From Agrilactobacillus composti DSM 18527 = JCM 14202 (GTDB lineage: Bacteria; Bacillota; Bacilli; Lactobacillales; Lactobacillaceae): a DNA stretch of 32,094 nt. Below the pieces are notes generated by a model, which did not search any database, was not told where the DNA came from, and worked only from the letters and a program-made list of their open reading frames with translations. The DNA is taken from positions 623-32,716 of the forward strand of contig NZ_AZGA01000062.1 in assembly GCF_001436375.1 (NCBI RefSeq), in the 5' to 3' direction. Below are positions 8,270 through 17,583 of this stretch, one piece after another; the first letter of the stretch is position 1, and each line of letters begins with the position of its first letter. Position numbers and translations under genes: made by a program.

Positions 8270-9199
8270 TTAAAAAAATTTCACCAGACAAATACCTAAG
8301 AGAATAATGGCTAAACCGATCCAAGCATTCCGCTGGATCACGTGCTTAGCCACATTTAAGAAGCCATATTTTTCCAGGACTAAACTGCCCAAGAGTTGAC
8401 CGGCTAACACGATGACAATGGCTAACCCAGTGCCTAGGCTGGGGACAATCAAAATATTGCCAAAGACAAACATGGATCCAATGGCTCCGCCGATCCAAGC
8501 CCACCAGGGTAAAGCCTTTAAATCGACTGCCTTGAGCTGCCGCAATATCTTAAAGTTAAAACCTAGCACGACCAAACATAAAACCACCAGGCCAACGGCA
8601 AAGGAAATGATGCTGGCAATTAAAGGTGCCCCTAACATGACCCCCAAATGGCCGTTGATGGCGGTTTGGGAGGCACTCAAAGCCCCGGTGGTCAACCCCA
8701 AAAGGCGCCACAGCCATAAACCCTTGGCCGCAGCCGCCGGGGTTTTGAAATTGCCTTTACGAGCTGGGACATACACGATCAACCAAGCCCCCAGTACCAC
8801 AAACATTGCTCCGACTAAGCGTAATAAACTCATGGGGATATGCTTACTATAAAACAGTCCGAAATTATCAATGACCATGCTCATGAGCACTTGGCCAATA
8901 ATAGGCATTAGCACGGTTTGAAAACTGCCAATGCGGGGTAATAATAACACGTTACCCGTGAGGTAAATGGCCCCTAAAAAGCCCCCTAGCCATAACCACC
9001 AAGGTGTGGTGGCTAAGTTTAAGGGTGTGATAGCCGGTCGAGTGACGAGTGCTAAAAAGATCAAGAAAAGTGTCCCTACCCCAAAGGAAATGGTGGAGGC
9101 GATAAACGGTGAACGCACCCCACCTTTCAAACGGGTGTTGATGGCTGTTTGAATCGGTAAGCCAAAACCTGCTAATAGTCCAAATACGATAAAAATCAT
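8270..9199 (-). CDS. DMT-superfamily transporter, YdcZ (DUF606) tandem type
   Basis: This 309-residue membrane protein has about ten hydrophobic segments. It is built of two homologous halves: each has an N-terminal QTAINxxL motif (PIQTAINTRL and SQTAINGHL), then a PWW(L/A)W(L/I)GG segment and a GN(V/I)L(L/I)(L/V)P segment. This duplication is characteristic of fused DUF606/YdcZ drug/metabolite transporters, whose substrates are largely unknown. The ATG at 9199 is chosen over an in-frame TTG three bases earlier; GAGGCGG precedes it. The gene starts 12 bp after the rlmH stop, so the two are probably cotranscribed. No terminator is seen between this gene and the lacI promoter. Confidence 0.85.
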   Translation of the reverse strand: MIFIVFGLLAGFGLPIQTAINTRLKGGVRSPFIASTISFGVGTLFLIFLALVTRPAITPLNLATTPWWLWLGGFLGAIYLTGNVLLLPRIGSFQTVLMPIIGQVLMSMVIDNFGLFYSKHIPMSLLRLVGAMFVVLGAWLIVYVPARKGNFKTPAAAAKGLWLWRLLGLTTGALSASQTAINGHLGVMLGAPLIASIISFAVGLVVLCLVVLGFNFKILRQLKAVDLKALPWWAWIGGAIGSMFVFGNILIVPSLGTGLAIVIVLAGQLLGSLVLEKYGFLNVAKHVIQRNAWIGLAIILLGICLVKFF

Positions 9200-9211
9200 C
9201 AAACCGCCTCT

Positions 9212-9691
9212 TTACTTATGATAAGGTGACCCATTATTGATCATAAAGGCCCGATAAATTTGTTCGGTCAATACCAAGCGCATCAACTGATGGGGCATGG
9301 TCAACTTGCCAAAGGACAAGGTCGTGTCGGCCCGTTTTAACACCGCTGGGGATAAGCCCAAGGAACCGCCAATCACAAAAGTAATATCACTATGACCATA
9401 AGTGGTCAAGTCATTGATTTCCTTGGCAAAGGCTTCGGAACTGCGCTGTTGCCCTTCAATGGCCAAGGCAAATAGGTATTCCTTGGGTTTAATCTTCGCC
9501 AACAGACGTTGGCCTTCTTTGTCTTTGACCTGGGCCATTTGTGCGGGGCTCAAAGATTCCGGTGCTTTTTCATCGGGAACTTCAATGATTTCAAATTTGG
9601 CAAAAGCCCCTAAACGCTTCGCGTATTCCGCAATACCTTGTTTAAAATATTTCTCTTTTAATTTACCCACTGCCATAATTTTAATGTTCAA
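9212..9691 (-). CDS. rlmH: RlmH, 23S rRNA pseudouridine-1915 N3-methyltransferase
   Basis: This SPOUT-class methyltransferase of 159 residues modifies pseudouridine 1915 in helix 69 of 23S rRNA. The N-terminus [15 protein letters not shown], the SAM-binding segment [10 protein letters not shown] and the C-terminal [19 protein letters not shown] pattern are near-invariant in the family, and the length is standard. The ribosome binding site AAGGAGG (9703-9709) is 15 nt from the ATG at 9691 but 9 nt from an in-frame TTG at 9697, so the true start may be the TTG, adding two residues. Its place after htrA matches many Firmicutes. A TAGAAT box (9720-9725) may be its promoter. Confidence 0.96.
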   Translation of the reverse strand: MNIKIMAVGKLKEKYFKQGIAEYAKRLGAFAKFEIIEVPDEKAPESLSPAQMAQVKDKEGQRLLAKIKPKEYLFALAIEGQQRSSEAFAKEINDLTTYGHSDITFVIGGSLGLSPAVLKRADTTLSFGKLTMPHQLMRLVLTEQIYRAFMINNGSPYHK

Positions 9692-9765
9692 TTGCCACGT
9701 CCTCCTTACACATTAGTCCATTCTAGCAGACTTGGCCCCAAAATGAATCCCCAGCTAGTAACATG

Positions 9766-10088
9766 TTATCCACCAACTTATGCACATGTCGTTGATAACT
9801 CTGTCAAAATATAGGGGCAACTTATTTTCGAACCCCCAAATATAGGATTAAAAAAATTTAATTATTTCCTGAAGAGTGGACTTGTCCACAAAATTTTAAA
9901 TGTTCGATGTCTTGAAGTAACCAATTACAAAAGCCTCAGTACCAGGGGGTTGCGTCGGTATTTCCAAATAATAAATCACTTCATCCACAGGCTATCCCCA
10001 AACATGTGGATAACTTCCGGGGATAAAAATCCTTGTTATACACATCATCCACAGACTTATCCACAGGTCGTAGTTGCTAATATGCACA
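9766..10088. promoter_or_regulatory. DnaA-box cluster in the htrA-rlmH spacer
   Basis: This 320-bp stretch holds many copies of the DnaA 9-mer TTATNCACA. Exact matches are at 9778-9786, 10005-10013 (minus strand), 10036-10044 and 10057-10065. One-mismatch copies are at 9766-9774, 9882-9890, 9981-9989, 10045-10053 and 10080-10088. Most point the same way, and AT-rich DNA (9847-9867) lies inside. It resembles an origin-type or DnaA-regulatory cluster, though neighbouring genes give no dnaA or dnaN. The rest of the spacer (10089-10248) shows no gene. Confidence 0.75.
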
Positions 10089-10248
10089 GCCGCAAAAACA
10101 CTTGACAATTATAAATCGGAAAATTAACTACTATTTTCAAATAATCATTCGTATTTTTTAGTGAAATCGTTGTTTTAATCAGTTTTATCTTCGGGACTCA
10201 CAACAAAATGCATACGTTCGCTTGACGAAACGGATTTTTCCCCAACTC

Positions 10249-10280
10249 AAAAAACTGAGCCTGATTAATTCAGACTCAGT
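10249..10280 (-). terminator. Terminator of htrA
   Basis: On the minus strand ACTGAGTCTGA and TCAGGCTCAGT form an 11-bp stem with one wobble and a 5-nt loop, followed by six T. It lies 32 bp after the htrA stop codon. Confidence 0.85.
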
Positions 10281-10311
10281 TCAATGACTGTGATTACAAA
10301 ATCATCATTAC

Positions 10312-11637
10312 CTAACCATTAGCGTTGGCGTTGGAACGATCGGTGCTACCCGTTTGCGTGTCGCTGGCTTTATCCAAGGTTACCGTCGTGGTGGCTTTTT
10401 TACCATCCCGGTAATAAGTGACTTGGACTTTATCCCCAACGTTGTAGTTATAAAGGGTTGTGTGTAACTGGGCAATAGATTCAATGCTCGTATCCCCTAG
10501 TGCCGTGATTACATCATACTTCTTCAAACCGGCGTTGGCGGCAGCTGACCCGCTGCTGACCGTGGTAACCACAGCCCCATTCTTCACACTATCTGGTAAT
10601 TTCAAAATGGAGCTTTGTTGGGCAGCGGAGACTTGGGTCAAGTCCACCACTGAAACGCCTAAAGCTGGCCGGGTAACTTTCCCGTTTTGAACCAGTTGAT
10701 TGATGATCTTAACAACTTCATTACTTGGAATGGCAAAGCCCATCCCTTCTACACTGGTCCCATCATTACTTTGAGCTAATTTCATGGAATTGATCCCAAT
10801 GACTTGGCCGGCGGAATTGACCAATGGGCCCCCGGAATTCCCTGGGTTGATGGCCGCATCGGTTTGGATAACCGTCGCCGTCCCAGTTTCTTGGCCGGTA
10901 CTTTCATCGGTCACCGGCATGGTCCGGCTTTTAGCAGAAATGATACCTTCAGTCACAGAAGTGGCATATTCACTGCCTAAAGGCGAGCCAATGGCAATGA
11001 CGGGTTCCCCAGGGTTGATGCTATCGGAGTTACCAAAAGTAGCCACACTGCTAACTTTAGAAGCATCGATACTCAAGACAGCCAAGTCGGTCAATTCATC
11101 GGTCCCCACTAATTTCGCGGTCAACTTCGTGCCATCACTCATGATGACTTGCAAAGAATCGGATCCCGAAACCACGTGGTTGTTGGTGACGATATAAGCT
11201 TTGCCGTCAGACTTCGAATAAATCAAGCCCGACCCTTCGCTATACTCCGCTAAGGAATCACTGCTACTGCTATCACTGCTACCCTTTGAAGAACGCCCAC
11301 TGCTGCCGCTGCCAAAGAGACTGCTAAAAGGATCATCCGAACTAGAGTTGCTATTTTGCTTTTGCAGATTGATGACGGAGACCACCGCCGCTTTATTCTT
11401 ATCAAAAGCTTTGGTCATCTGGGTACTGGCATTCACCGTCACATTGCTGACTTTGGTACTCCCACTGGTCTTAGACTGGGTGGTCAAGGCTGTGTCAGTA
11501 CTTTGGCCGTTATTACGATTGGCCAGCGAAAAACCCCCATAAGCGACACCACCACCGATAACTGCTGAGACCACAGCCACGATAGCTGTTTTCCACAAGC
11601 CACTGGACTTGCGGGGTTCATTATTATTGTTATTCAT
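10312..11637 (-). CDS. htrA: HtrA/DegP-family serine protease
   Basis: This membrane-anchored surface protease degrades or refolds misfolded exported proteins. After a short polar N-terminus (MNNNNNEPRKSSG) comes one transmembrane anchor, then a Ser/Thr/Asn-rich linker, a trypsin-like domain with His in TNNHVV, Asp in TDLAVL and Ser in GNSGGPL, and one PDZ domain (from about 'RPALGVSVVDL'). The 441-residue length suits single-PDZ Gram-positive HtrA. The ribosome binding site AAGGGTGAG precedes the ATG. It is the next gene after walJ but is separated by a terminator and has its own promoter, so it can respond to stress independently of the wal operon. Confidence 0.96.
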   Translation of the reverse strand: MNNNNNEPRKSSGLWKTAIVAVVSAVIGGGVAYGGFSLANRNNGQSTDTALTTQSKTSGSTKVSNVTVNASTQMTKAFDKNKAAVVSVINLQKQNSNSSSDDPFSSLFGSGSSGRSSKGSSDSSSSDSLAEYSEGSGLIYSKSDGKAYIVTNNHVVSGSDSLQVIMSDGTKLTAKLVGTDELTDLAVLSIDASKVSSVATFGNSDSINPGEPVIAIGSPLGSEYATSVTEGIISAKSRTMPVTDESTGQETGTATVIQTDAAINPGNSGGPLVNSAGQVIGINSMKLAQSNDGTSVEGMGFAIPSNEVVKIINQLVQNGKVTRPALGVSVVDLTQVSAAQQSSILKLPDSVKNGAVVTTVSSGSAAANAGLKKYDVITALGDTSIESIAQLHTTLYNYNVGDKVQVTYYRDGKKATTTVTLDKASDTQTGSTDRSNANANG

Positions 11638-11687
11638 AATGTATTCTCACCCTTACGTAAAGAATTTAGACAACTTTCAATGGTTAT

Positions 11688-11720
11688 ATAATAGCAAAAT
11701 GATATGAAATTTGTATGAAA
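11688..11720 (-). promoter_or_regulatory. htrA promoter with a direct repeat for a response regulator
   Basis: A -10 box TATTAT (minus strand, 11688-11693) has no good -35 element. In its place is a direct repeat, TATGAAA (11703-11709 and 11714-11720) on the plus strand, spaced 11 bp start to start. One-turn direct repeats overlapping -35 are typical of OmpR/PhoB-type response regulator activation. Which regulator binds cannot be told; the sequence does not match the usual WalR box. Confidence 0.5.
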
Positions 11721-11771
11721 AAAGCTTGTCTAAAAATAAATCAGTCCAAAGTCGGAGGTACTTTCGGTCAC

Positions 11772-11798
11772 AAAAAAAGCCGTGCCCAAGACACAACT
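11772..11798 (-). terminator. Terminator at the end of the wal operon
   Basis: On the minus strand AGTTGTG pairs with CACGGCT (two wobbles) around a 7-nt loop, followed by seven T. It starts 17 nt after the walJ stop and separates walRKHIJ from htrA. Confidence 0.7.
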
Positions 11799-11814
11799 TT
11801 CAACTGGAAATTTA

Positions 11815-12624
11815 TTAGATAGAAACTAACGGATCGGCCACGGCTGGATCGGTATCTAGTAACTTAAAGTCATGGTCCACACCAAAATCATTGGCCTCTA
11901 ACATTTGGGCAATGGTTAAGTGGGCTAATTCCTTCACATTATTTTCCTGGCTTAAATGGCCCAAGTAAATCCGCTTGGTGGCATTGCCAATGACATCCAT
12001 GAGCGCATTGCCCCCATCTTCATTGGACAAATGGCCTTTGTCCCCTAAGATACGTTGTTTCAATGGCCAAGGGTACCAACCCGCCCGCAGCATTTCCACA
12101 TCGTGGTTACACTCAAACAAGTAGCCATTGGCGTTTTTGATCACCCCAGCCACTTGTTCAGACACATAGCCGGTGTCCGTCAAAATCACAAAAGAACGGC
12201 CGTTATGATGAAATTCATAAAATTGCGGTGCAATGGCATCGTGGGAAACGCCGAAGCTTTCCACATCTAAGTCATCAAAGGATAACGCTTTACCCATCTC
12301 AAAAATATGCTTTTGTTCATTCGGCACTTTGCCAATCTTTGGTCCCATGGCTTGCCAAGTCTTAGCATTGGCGTAAACGTCCATCCCGTACCGCCGGGCC
12401 AAGACCCCCACGCCTTTGATATGATCCGTATGCTCATGGGTCACTAACAACGTATCCACATCCGCCAAAGAACGGCCAATACTGTCCATTAACGCGGCAA
12501 TCTTCTTGCCAGACAAACCCGCATCCACCAACATTTTGCGTTTAGGTGTCTCAATGTAGGTGGTATTGCCAGAACTGCTGCTGGCTAAGACACTGATGCG
12601 CAAATCTGAATTATGATCATCCAT
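11815..12624 (-). CDS. walJ: WalJ (YycJ/VicX), metallo-beta-lactamase-fold hydrolase
   Basis: This cytoplasmic metallo-beta-lactamase-fold protein has the metal-binding THEHTDH motif and an N-terminal strand ISVLASSSSGNTTYI typical of YycJ. It is the standard last gene of wal operons. A role in DNA metabolism or cell-wall homeostasis is proposed for the family, but the substrate is uncertain. The ATG at 12624 is preferred to an in-frame TTG at 12627; AGGAAGGGA lies upstream. The product has 269 residues. Confidence 0.94.
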   Translation of the reverse strand: MDDHNSDLRISVLASSSSGNTTYIETPKRKMLVDAGLSGKKIAALMDSIGRSLADVDTLLVTHEHTDHIKGVGVLARRYGMDVYANAKTWQAMGPKIGKVPNEQKHIFEMGKALSFDDLDVESFGVSHDAIAPQFYEFHHNGRSFVILTDTGYVSEQVAGVIKNANGYLFECNHDVEMLRAGWYPWPLKQRILGDKGHLSNEDGGNALMDVIGNATKRIYLGHLSQENNVKELAHLTIAQMLEANDFGVDHDFKLLDTDPAVADPLVSI

Positions 12625-12688
12625 CAAACTAAAGTCCCTTCCTCGATTACATTACAGCCAATATAACACATCTGAAATCCCTTGCACA

Positions 12689-13510
12689 TTATTCCGTCAC
12701 ATTAAAGGTGGACTCCGAACTCTTATTCTTCAAAATTGTCCCGGTGAAGCCATTTACCTGTTTTTGGGTGACATTTTTGCTGCTATTGTCCCGAATCCCA
12801 ATATACCAAGTTGGAATATAAATCGTACTGCCCTTGGCATCTAAGAAACCATAATAGGCTAATTTGGTCCAAATGATTGTGGAGTTTGTAGGAATTTCTG
12901 AACTCATGTAAATATTGTCCACCGCTTCTTTGGCACTGATCACGGTGTTCTTTTCCCGTAAGACAATGAAATTATTGATATAACGCTGGGTATAGCCGGT
13001 GATCGTCCCGTCATCAATTTCAAATTCCAACCGGGCTTTACTGTCAAAAACCGCCTGATCATTATGTTTTTGCACAAACACAATTTGCCCACTGGTGGAT
13101 AACTCCGCCGCATAGGTATATTGACTGCCATATAGCACCCGATTGCGTTCTTTCAAAAGCGCTTTGGCCGTACTGACAGCCTTGCCTTTCTTGAATTCAA
13201 CGGGTTCGTAAAAGCGACTAGTCAATTCCCCATCACTGACACTGGCGTTTTGTCCGGATAAGCGATAGGCGTTATTTAACAAACTATTATTGGGCCGACT
13301 GGCTAAATAATAGCCGGTTTGCGTATCATTGGACAATTTATCCACGGAGATATTGTCTTCTTTCATATCTTGGCGAATGGAATCCGTGCCACTTTGGGTC
13401 ACATTACTGGAAAAAAAGACGTTTTGATTTTGATGATAAGAGACAAACAAAAAGATGTCCAGGGCCACAAAGACCGCCATTAAAATAATTTCTAAGCGTT
13501 TAAAATCCAA
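12689..13510 (-). CDS. walI: WalI (YycI), regulator of the WalK kinase
   Basis: This 273-residue membrane-anchored protein has one N-terminal transmembrane helix (IILMAVFVALDIFLFVSY) and a large extracellular part of the YycI fold. In Bacillus and relatives YycI and YycH form a complex that tunes the WalK kinase through the membrane segments. The primary sequence is weakly conserved, so the call rests on position (walH-walI-walJ), topology and length. It starts 15 bp after walH and has GGTGGGG upstream. Confidence 0.9.
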   Translation of the reverse strand: MDFKRLEIILMAVFVALDIFLFVSYHQNQNVFFSSNVTQSGTDSIRQDMKEDNISVDKLSNDTQTGYYLASRPNNSLLNNAYRLSGQNASVSDGELTSRFYEPVEFKKGKAVSTAKALLKERNRVLYGSQYTYAAELSTSGQIVFVQKHNDQAVFDSKARLEFEIDDGTITGYTQRYINNFIVLREKNTVISAKEAVDNIYMSSEIPTNSTIIWTKLAYYGFLDAKGSTIYIPTWYIGIRDNSSKNVTQKQVNGFTGTILKNKSSESTFNVTE

Positions 13511-13525
13511 AGTTTCCCCACCACC

Positions 13526-14830
13526 TTACTGAGCCAAAAGGTCTCGATAATCTTTCCATGTATTATTGATAAAAACATAATAGGTCGGTTTTAGATCAAT
13601 GACTTGTTGGTTGGCACTGCTTTGGGTCCAATGATACCCCAACTGAATATCCTTGATCGTTGCTAAATCAACGTTGTTGGCTGCTAACTGGTTTAAAACA
13701 TCTTGCGTTGCCGGCAAAGTATTGTCCTGATTTTCAGCCGGCACCGGTACTTGCAAGGTACGACTGGAGAAGCGCAGCACTTGGCCGCTAGGGGTCAACT
13801 GAATAGACGCCGCCCCAAAATCACTTTGTTGATAAATCGGGAAGCCTTCCACATAGTTGAGATAAGTCACCACTTGGGTTTTAGGCACACTGCTGAAATA
13901 GCGCACATTGGCCAACGAATTCCCCACATTCACCAGCCGGCTGAAGCTATTGCGCAACAGCTGGGTGGTGGAACTGACGGTCACCGTATCGGTATAGTCC
14001 TCATATTGGATCTGATCATTAGAGGAGTCCGCCGATAACTTCTTGAAAATACCCCGGTAATAGGTGGTCACCGACCCACTTTCCCGAGCTTCAATACTGG
14101 AATCACCTTTATCGGCCAACAATGTGGAAATATAGGTGTTGATATTTTCCCGGGAAATCAGATAACTATAAGGGGTGATCTTAACAGGTTTGGTGTAATA
14201 AAGGGTCAATTTGTTGTTCATAACTCTTTCTTCCACCGGCAAGCGCATATCGGCATTTTTTAAAAGGGCCCGTAATTGCTTGCCCCGATTATTCGCCACG
14301 GGGACTTTATGCACCACTTGATTGTTATCATTGGTCAGATAAACGGTTTTATTATCGTTATTTTTCAAAATGATCCGGTTAAAACTAAAGTCAGCTGTGG
14401 CCTTCTTTTCAGTTAATTTGTACATTTGTTTGAATAAACGCCAGGTAATAACGCCAGGATAGGTCAGCTGCACTTGTTCAGGGGCATTGATCTGGTTTAA
14501 ATAATCCCCGTTATTGTAATTTTTAGCCGTGATACTACCGGTTAACTGCCAGGTCTTGAAACGCTTTTGAAAGGCCATAATTGGGCTATCTCGGCGATTA
14601 TAGACCATATATTGTTGCTGTTGATTCTTTTGCAAGATCCGCGTAGGCAGATAAACATCGGCCAATTCCTTATCGGTCTTGCTTTGTTCTTGGGCAGTAC
14701 TGACTTTGGTATCTGGATTACGTTCATAACGGGCGTTATTCGTCCAGATGAGAAAGGATAAGATCACACTGATGGTAACGGCGATAATCAACCCCGCTTT
14801 GAGGAAAATATCTGAGAGTTTTATGCCCAT
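13526..14830 (-). CDS. walH: WalH (YycH), regulator of the WalK kinase
   Basis: This 434-residue protein has one N-terminal transmembrane helix (AGLIIAVTISVILSFLIW) and a large extracellular YycH region. Together with WalI it modulates WalK activity. The start codon lies within the end of walK (10-bp overlap), so the two are translationally coupled. Identification rests on topology, length and its fixed place between walK and walI. Confidence 0.92.
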   Translation of the reverse strand: MGIKLSDIFLKAGLIIAVTISVILSFLIWTNNARYERNPDTKVSTAQEQSKTDKELADVYLPTRILQKNQQQQYMVYNRRDSPIMAFQKRFKTWQLTGSITAKNYNNGDYLNQINAPEQVQLTYPGVITWRLFKQMYKLTEKKATADFSFNRIILKNNDNKTVYLTNDNNQVVHKVPVANNRGKQLRALLKNADMRLPVEERVMNNKLTLYYTKPVKITPYSYLISRENINTYISTLLADKGDSSIEARESGSVTTYYRGIFKKLSADSSNDQIQYEDYTDTVTVSSTTQLLRNSFSRLVNVGNSLANVRYFSSVPKTQVVTYLNYVEGFPIYQQSDFGAASIQLTPSGQVLRFSSRTLQVPVPAENQDNTLPATQDVLNQLAANNVDLATIKDIQLGYHWTQSSANQQVIDLKPTYYVFINNTWKDYRDLLAQ

Positions 14831-16707
14831 TCGTCGTCACTCTCCTTATAGTCATGATAGGGTAGTGAAATATAGAAGGTCGAGCCTTTGTTTTCCACGC
14901 TATCTGCCCAAATCCGCCCGTGGTGGGCCAAAATAACTTCTTTAGAAATTGCCAACCCAAGGCCAGTCCCCCCTTGTTTCCGGGAACGGGCTTTATCCAC
15001 CCGATAGAACCGATCAAAGATCTTATTGATATCTTTTCTAGGGATCCCCAGGCCTTGGTCAGAAATGCTGATGATCAAATTATGATGCATTTCAATCATG
15101 CGACAAGTAATGGTCCCACCATCGGGGGAATACTTGATGGCATTGTTCATAATGTTATCCAGCACTTGGGTCATTTTATCGGTATCAATTTCCACCCAGA
15201 AATCTTGGTTGGTAAATTCCCGTTTGATGACATAATGCTTATTTTTCTCCGGTTTATGGGGCATGTTGCTGGCATCCCCAGCGTCACTTTTGAGCATCAT
15301 ATCAAACCGATCCAAAATGAAATTGAAAAATTCGTTCATGTTGACGAATTCCAGATCCATTTTGGCAGTCCCTTGATCCATCCGCGATAAACTCAGCAGA
15401 TCCGAAACCATCCGAATCATCCGGTCGGTTTCTTCTTGGGTCACCTTTAAGAACTCTGGGGCCACCTTAGGATCTTGCCAAGCCCCATCGTTTAAGGCTT
15501 CGATGTAACTACGCATACTGGTCAATGGCGTCCGCAATTCATGGGAGACATTGGATACAAACTCCCGGCGGTCCGCATCGATTTTTTGCTGTTCAGTGAC
15601 ATCGTGGAGCACACAAACTAAACCACTGATAAAGCCTGTTTCTCTTTGAATCAGTGAAAAAGTGGTATGCAAAATCAAATCGTGATCACTGCGCTCCGAA
15701 AAGTCCAGCATCATACTTTGCTGGTCATCTTCTAGCAGGTCCCGAAAACTATATTCATTTTCAATATTTAAGACGGTCAAAATAGACTTGCCAATGGCAT
15801 CCTTGCTGTCCATCCCCAAAAACTCAGAGGCCATATCATTCAAAATGATAATGTTCCCCCGGCGATCTGTGGCAATGACCCCATCGGTCATGTTTGCCAA
15901 GACACTATCCAGACGCCTGCGCTCGGCTTCAGAGGCTTCTTGGGCCTCTTCCACCCGCACCGAGAGGTTGTTGACGGCAACAGCCAACTGGCCCAATTCA
16001 TCTTGACCATAAATCCGCACTTGCCCAGAGTAATCCCCTTGGGCCATGCGAATCGCTTGTTTCTTCATTTCATCGATTGGCCGCGTTATTGCCCGGGAAA
16101 TAAATATGGCAATGATCGTCCCCAAGACCCCGGCTACTAATGACCCCGTCAAGAAAATGACGGTGATGGTGTTTAAGTTCTTATAGACACCCTCCATGCT
16201 GGCCCGGATATACATCACCCCGACCGTGGCATTATTATCACTGCTGGGGTTAATGATGGGTAAAATCGACACATAGTAGCTGCCTTGGTTATTGTCATAA
16301 GAGATCCGAGTTTGCTTACGCCCATTGAACAACACTTGCTTCACTTGGGCACTGGTGGTGCGGTGGCCAATGACATTTTGATTATTCACATTACTGGTAC
16401 CGCGAATGATCCCTTTGCTATCAATGACTTGAAACTCCGTGATGGCGCTGTTATTAATATCTGACGCAATGATACTTTTAATACTCTTATTAGCGGTATT
16501 TTCATCAGTCTTCAGCAATTCAGCCGCCAGTTGGTTGTCCACATAAGGCGCGATTTGAATGGAATCTTCAAAGGACTGGATATTTTGCTGTTCCAAATTT
16601 TTGACGAAGTAAGCCCCGATGATTTCTAAAGTAATCAACAGCAGCATTACGAACGCCATGGCAATTTTAAAATGGATTGATTGAAAAAAATGTATCTTCT
16701 TATTCAT
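14821..16707 (-). CDS. walK: WalK (VicK), essential cell-wall sensor histidine kinase
   Basis: This 628-residue membrane kinase phosphorylates WalR and governs peptidoglycan hydrolases. Two transmembrane helices (about residues 13-33 and 180-202) flank an extracellular sensor of Cache/PAS type. They are followed by a HAMP domain (ITRPIDEMKKQAIRMAQGD), a PAS domain (VLANMTDGVIATDRRGNII), the phospho-acceptor H-box NVSHELRTPL with His389, and an ATPase domain with N-box NAIKYSP and G-boxes DQGLGIP and GTGLGLAIS. The intracellular PAS plus HAMP layout is that of Firmicutes WalK with an extracellular domain, rather than the short streptococcal VicK. The gap from walR is 36 bp. Confidence 0.97.
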   Translation of the reverse strand: MNKKIHFFQSIHFKIAMAFVMLLLITLEIIGAYFVKNLEQQNIQSFEDSIQIAPYVDNQLAAELLKTDENTANKSIKSIIASDINNSAITEFQVIDSKGIIRGTSNVNNQNVIGHRTTSAQVKQVLFNGRKQTRISYDNNQGSYYVSILPIINPSSDNNATVGVMYIRASMEGVYKNLNTITVIFLTGSLVAGVLGTIIAIFISRAITRPIDEMKKQAIRMAQGDYSGQVRIYGQDELGQLAVAVNNLSVRVEEAQEASEAERRRLDSVLANMTDGVIATDRRGNIIILNDMASEFLGMDSKDAIGKSILTVLNIENEYSFRDLLEDDQQSMMLDFSERSDHDLILHTTFSLIQRETGFISGLVCVLHDVTEQQKIDADRREFVSNVSHELRTPLTSMRSYIEALNDGAWQDPKVAPEFLKVTQEETDRMIRMVSDLLSLSRMDQGTAKMDLEFVNMNEFFNFILDRFDMMLKSDAGDASNMPHKPEKNKHYVIKREFTNQDFWVEIDTDKMTQVLDNIMNNAIKYSPDGGTITCRMIEMHHNLIISISDQGLGIPRKDINKIFDRFYRVDKARSRKQGGTGLGLAISKEVILAHHGRIWADSVENKGSTFYISLPYHDYKESDDEWA

Positions 16708-16743
16708 CTACTGTCCTTCATCACTTTTACTTGAATGATGCCA

Positions 16744-17460
16744 CTAATCCGTGTCGGGATTGTGGAGATAATACCCCACACCACGCCGGGTTACCAGCCA
16801 TTCAGGATGACTGGGATCATCTTCAATTTTTTCTCGCAAGCGTCGTACGGTGACATCCACCGTGCGGACATCACCGAAATAATCATAACCCCAAACTGTT
16901 TGTAACAAGTGCTCTCGAGTCATGACTTGGCCAATATGTCGCGCCAAATAAAAGAGCAATTCAAACTCCCGATGGGTCAACTCAATTTTTTCTTCCCGCT
17001 TGGTCACCATATAAGCATCTGGTTCAATGATCAAATCGCCCACGGTAATTTCATTGTTCTCCGCTTCACCATCCGTGGTTTGGGCGTTGGCATTACTGAC
17101 TTGCCGGCGCAAGTTGGCCTTGACCCGGGCCACCAGTTCCCGGTTGGAAAATGGCTTGGTGACATAATCATCAGCGCCTAATTCCAAACCCAAGACCTTA
17201 TCAATTTCTGAATCCTTAGCGGTAACCATGATAATCGGGGTGTCGTGATCTTTACGGACCTCCCGGGCGACCTCCAAGCCATCAATTTTAGGTAACATTA
17301 GATCTAAGAGAATCAAATCTGGATTCTCTGAATTTACTTTTTCAACTGCTTCTTCACCATCATAGGCTGTGACTACGTCATAGCCTTCTTTTTCTAAATT
17401 AAATTTTACGATATCAGAGATTGGTTTTTCGTCATCGACGACCAATATTTTTTTAGCCAT
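16744..17460 (-). CDS. walR: WalR (VicR), OmpR-family response regulator
   Basis: This is the DNA-binding partner of WalK, 238 residues. The receiver domain shows VVDDEKPI, phospho-acceptor Asp53 in LILLDLMLP and Lys in DYVTKPF. The C-terminal winged helix ends with the conserved [23 protein letters not shown] and RGVGYYL signatures of the VicR/WalR group. It is expected to activate autolysin genes and to be essential. The ATG at 17460 has an excellent AAGGAGG upstream; an in-frame ATG at 17496 lacks one. It is the first gene of the wal operon. Confidence 0.98.
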   Translation of the reverse strand: MAKKILVVDDEKPISDIVKFNLEKEGYDVVTAYDGEEAVEKVNSENPDLILLDLMLPKIDGLEVAREVRKDHDTPIIMVTAKDSEIDKVLGLELGADDYVTKPFSNRELVARVKANLRRQVSNANAQTTDGEAENNEITVGDLIIEPDAYMVTKREEKIELTHREFELLFYLARHIGQVMTREHLLQTVWGYDYFGDVRTVDVTVRRLREKIEDDPSHPEWLVTRRGVGYYLHNPDTD

Positions 17461-17494
17461 TATATAATATCCTCCTTGGCTGTGACCATAATTC

Positions 17495-17523
17495 ATTATA
17501 GCTAATCTGTAGCTTTATTACAA
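17495..17523 (-). promoter_or_regulatory. Promoter of the wal operon
   Basis: On the minus strand TTGTAA (17518-17523) and TATAAT (17495-17500) are 17 bp apart and end 35 bp before the walR start. No clear WalR box is seen next to it. Confidence 0.75.
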
Positions 17524-17583
17524 AAACGCCCAGATGTAAAAATCCGATTGTGAAGTTTTTGTAAATTTTTTTCAAATTTAGTG

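Noticed and set aside
9766-10088. Active chromosomal origin (oriC)
   Set aside because: dnaA and dnaN are not next to it, and genes on both sides run on the minus strand, which does not fit a bidirectional origin at this point. It is kept as a DnaA-box cluster only.
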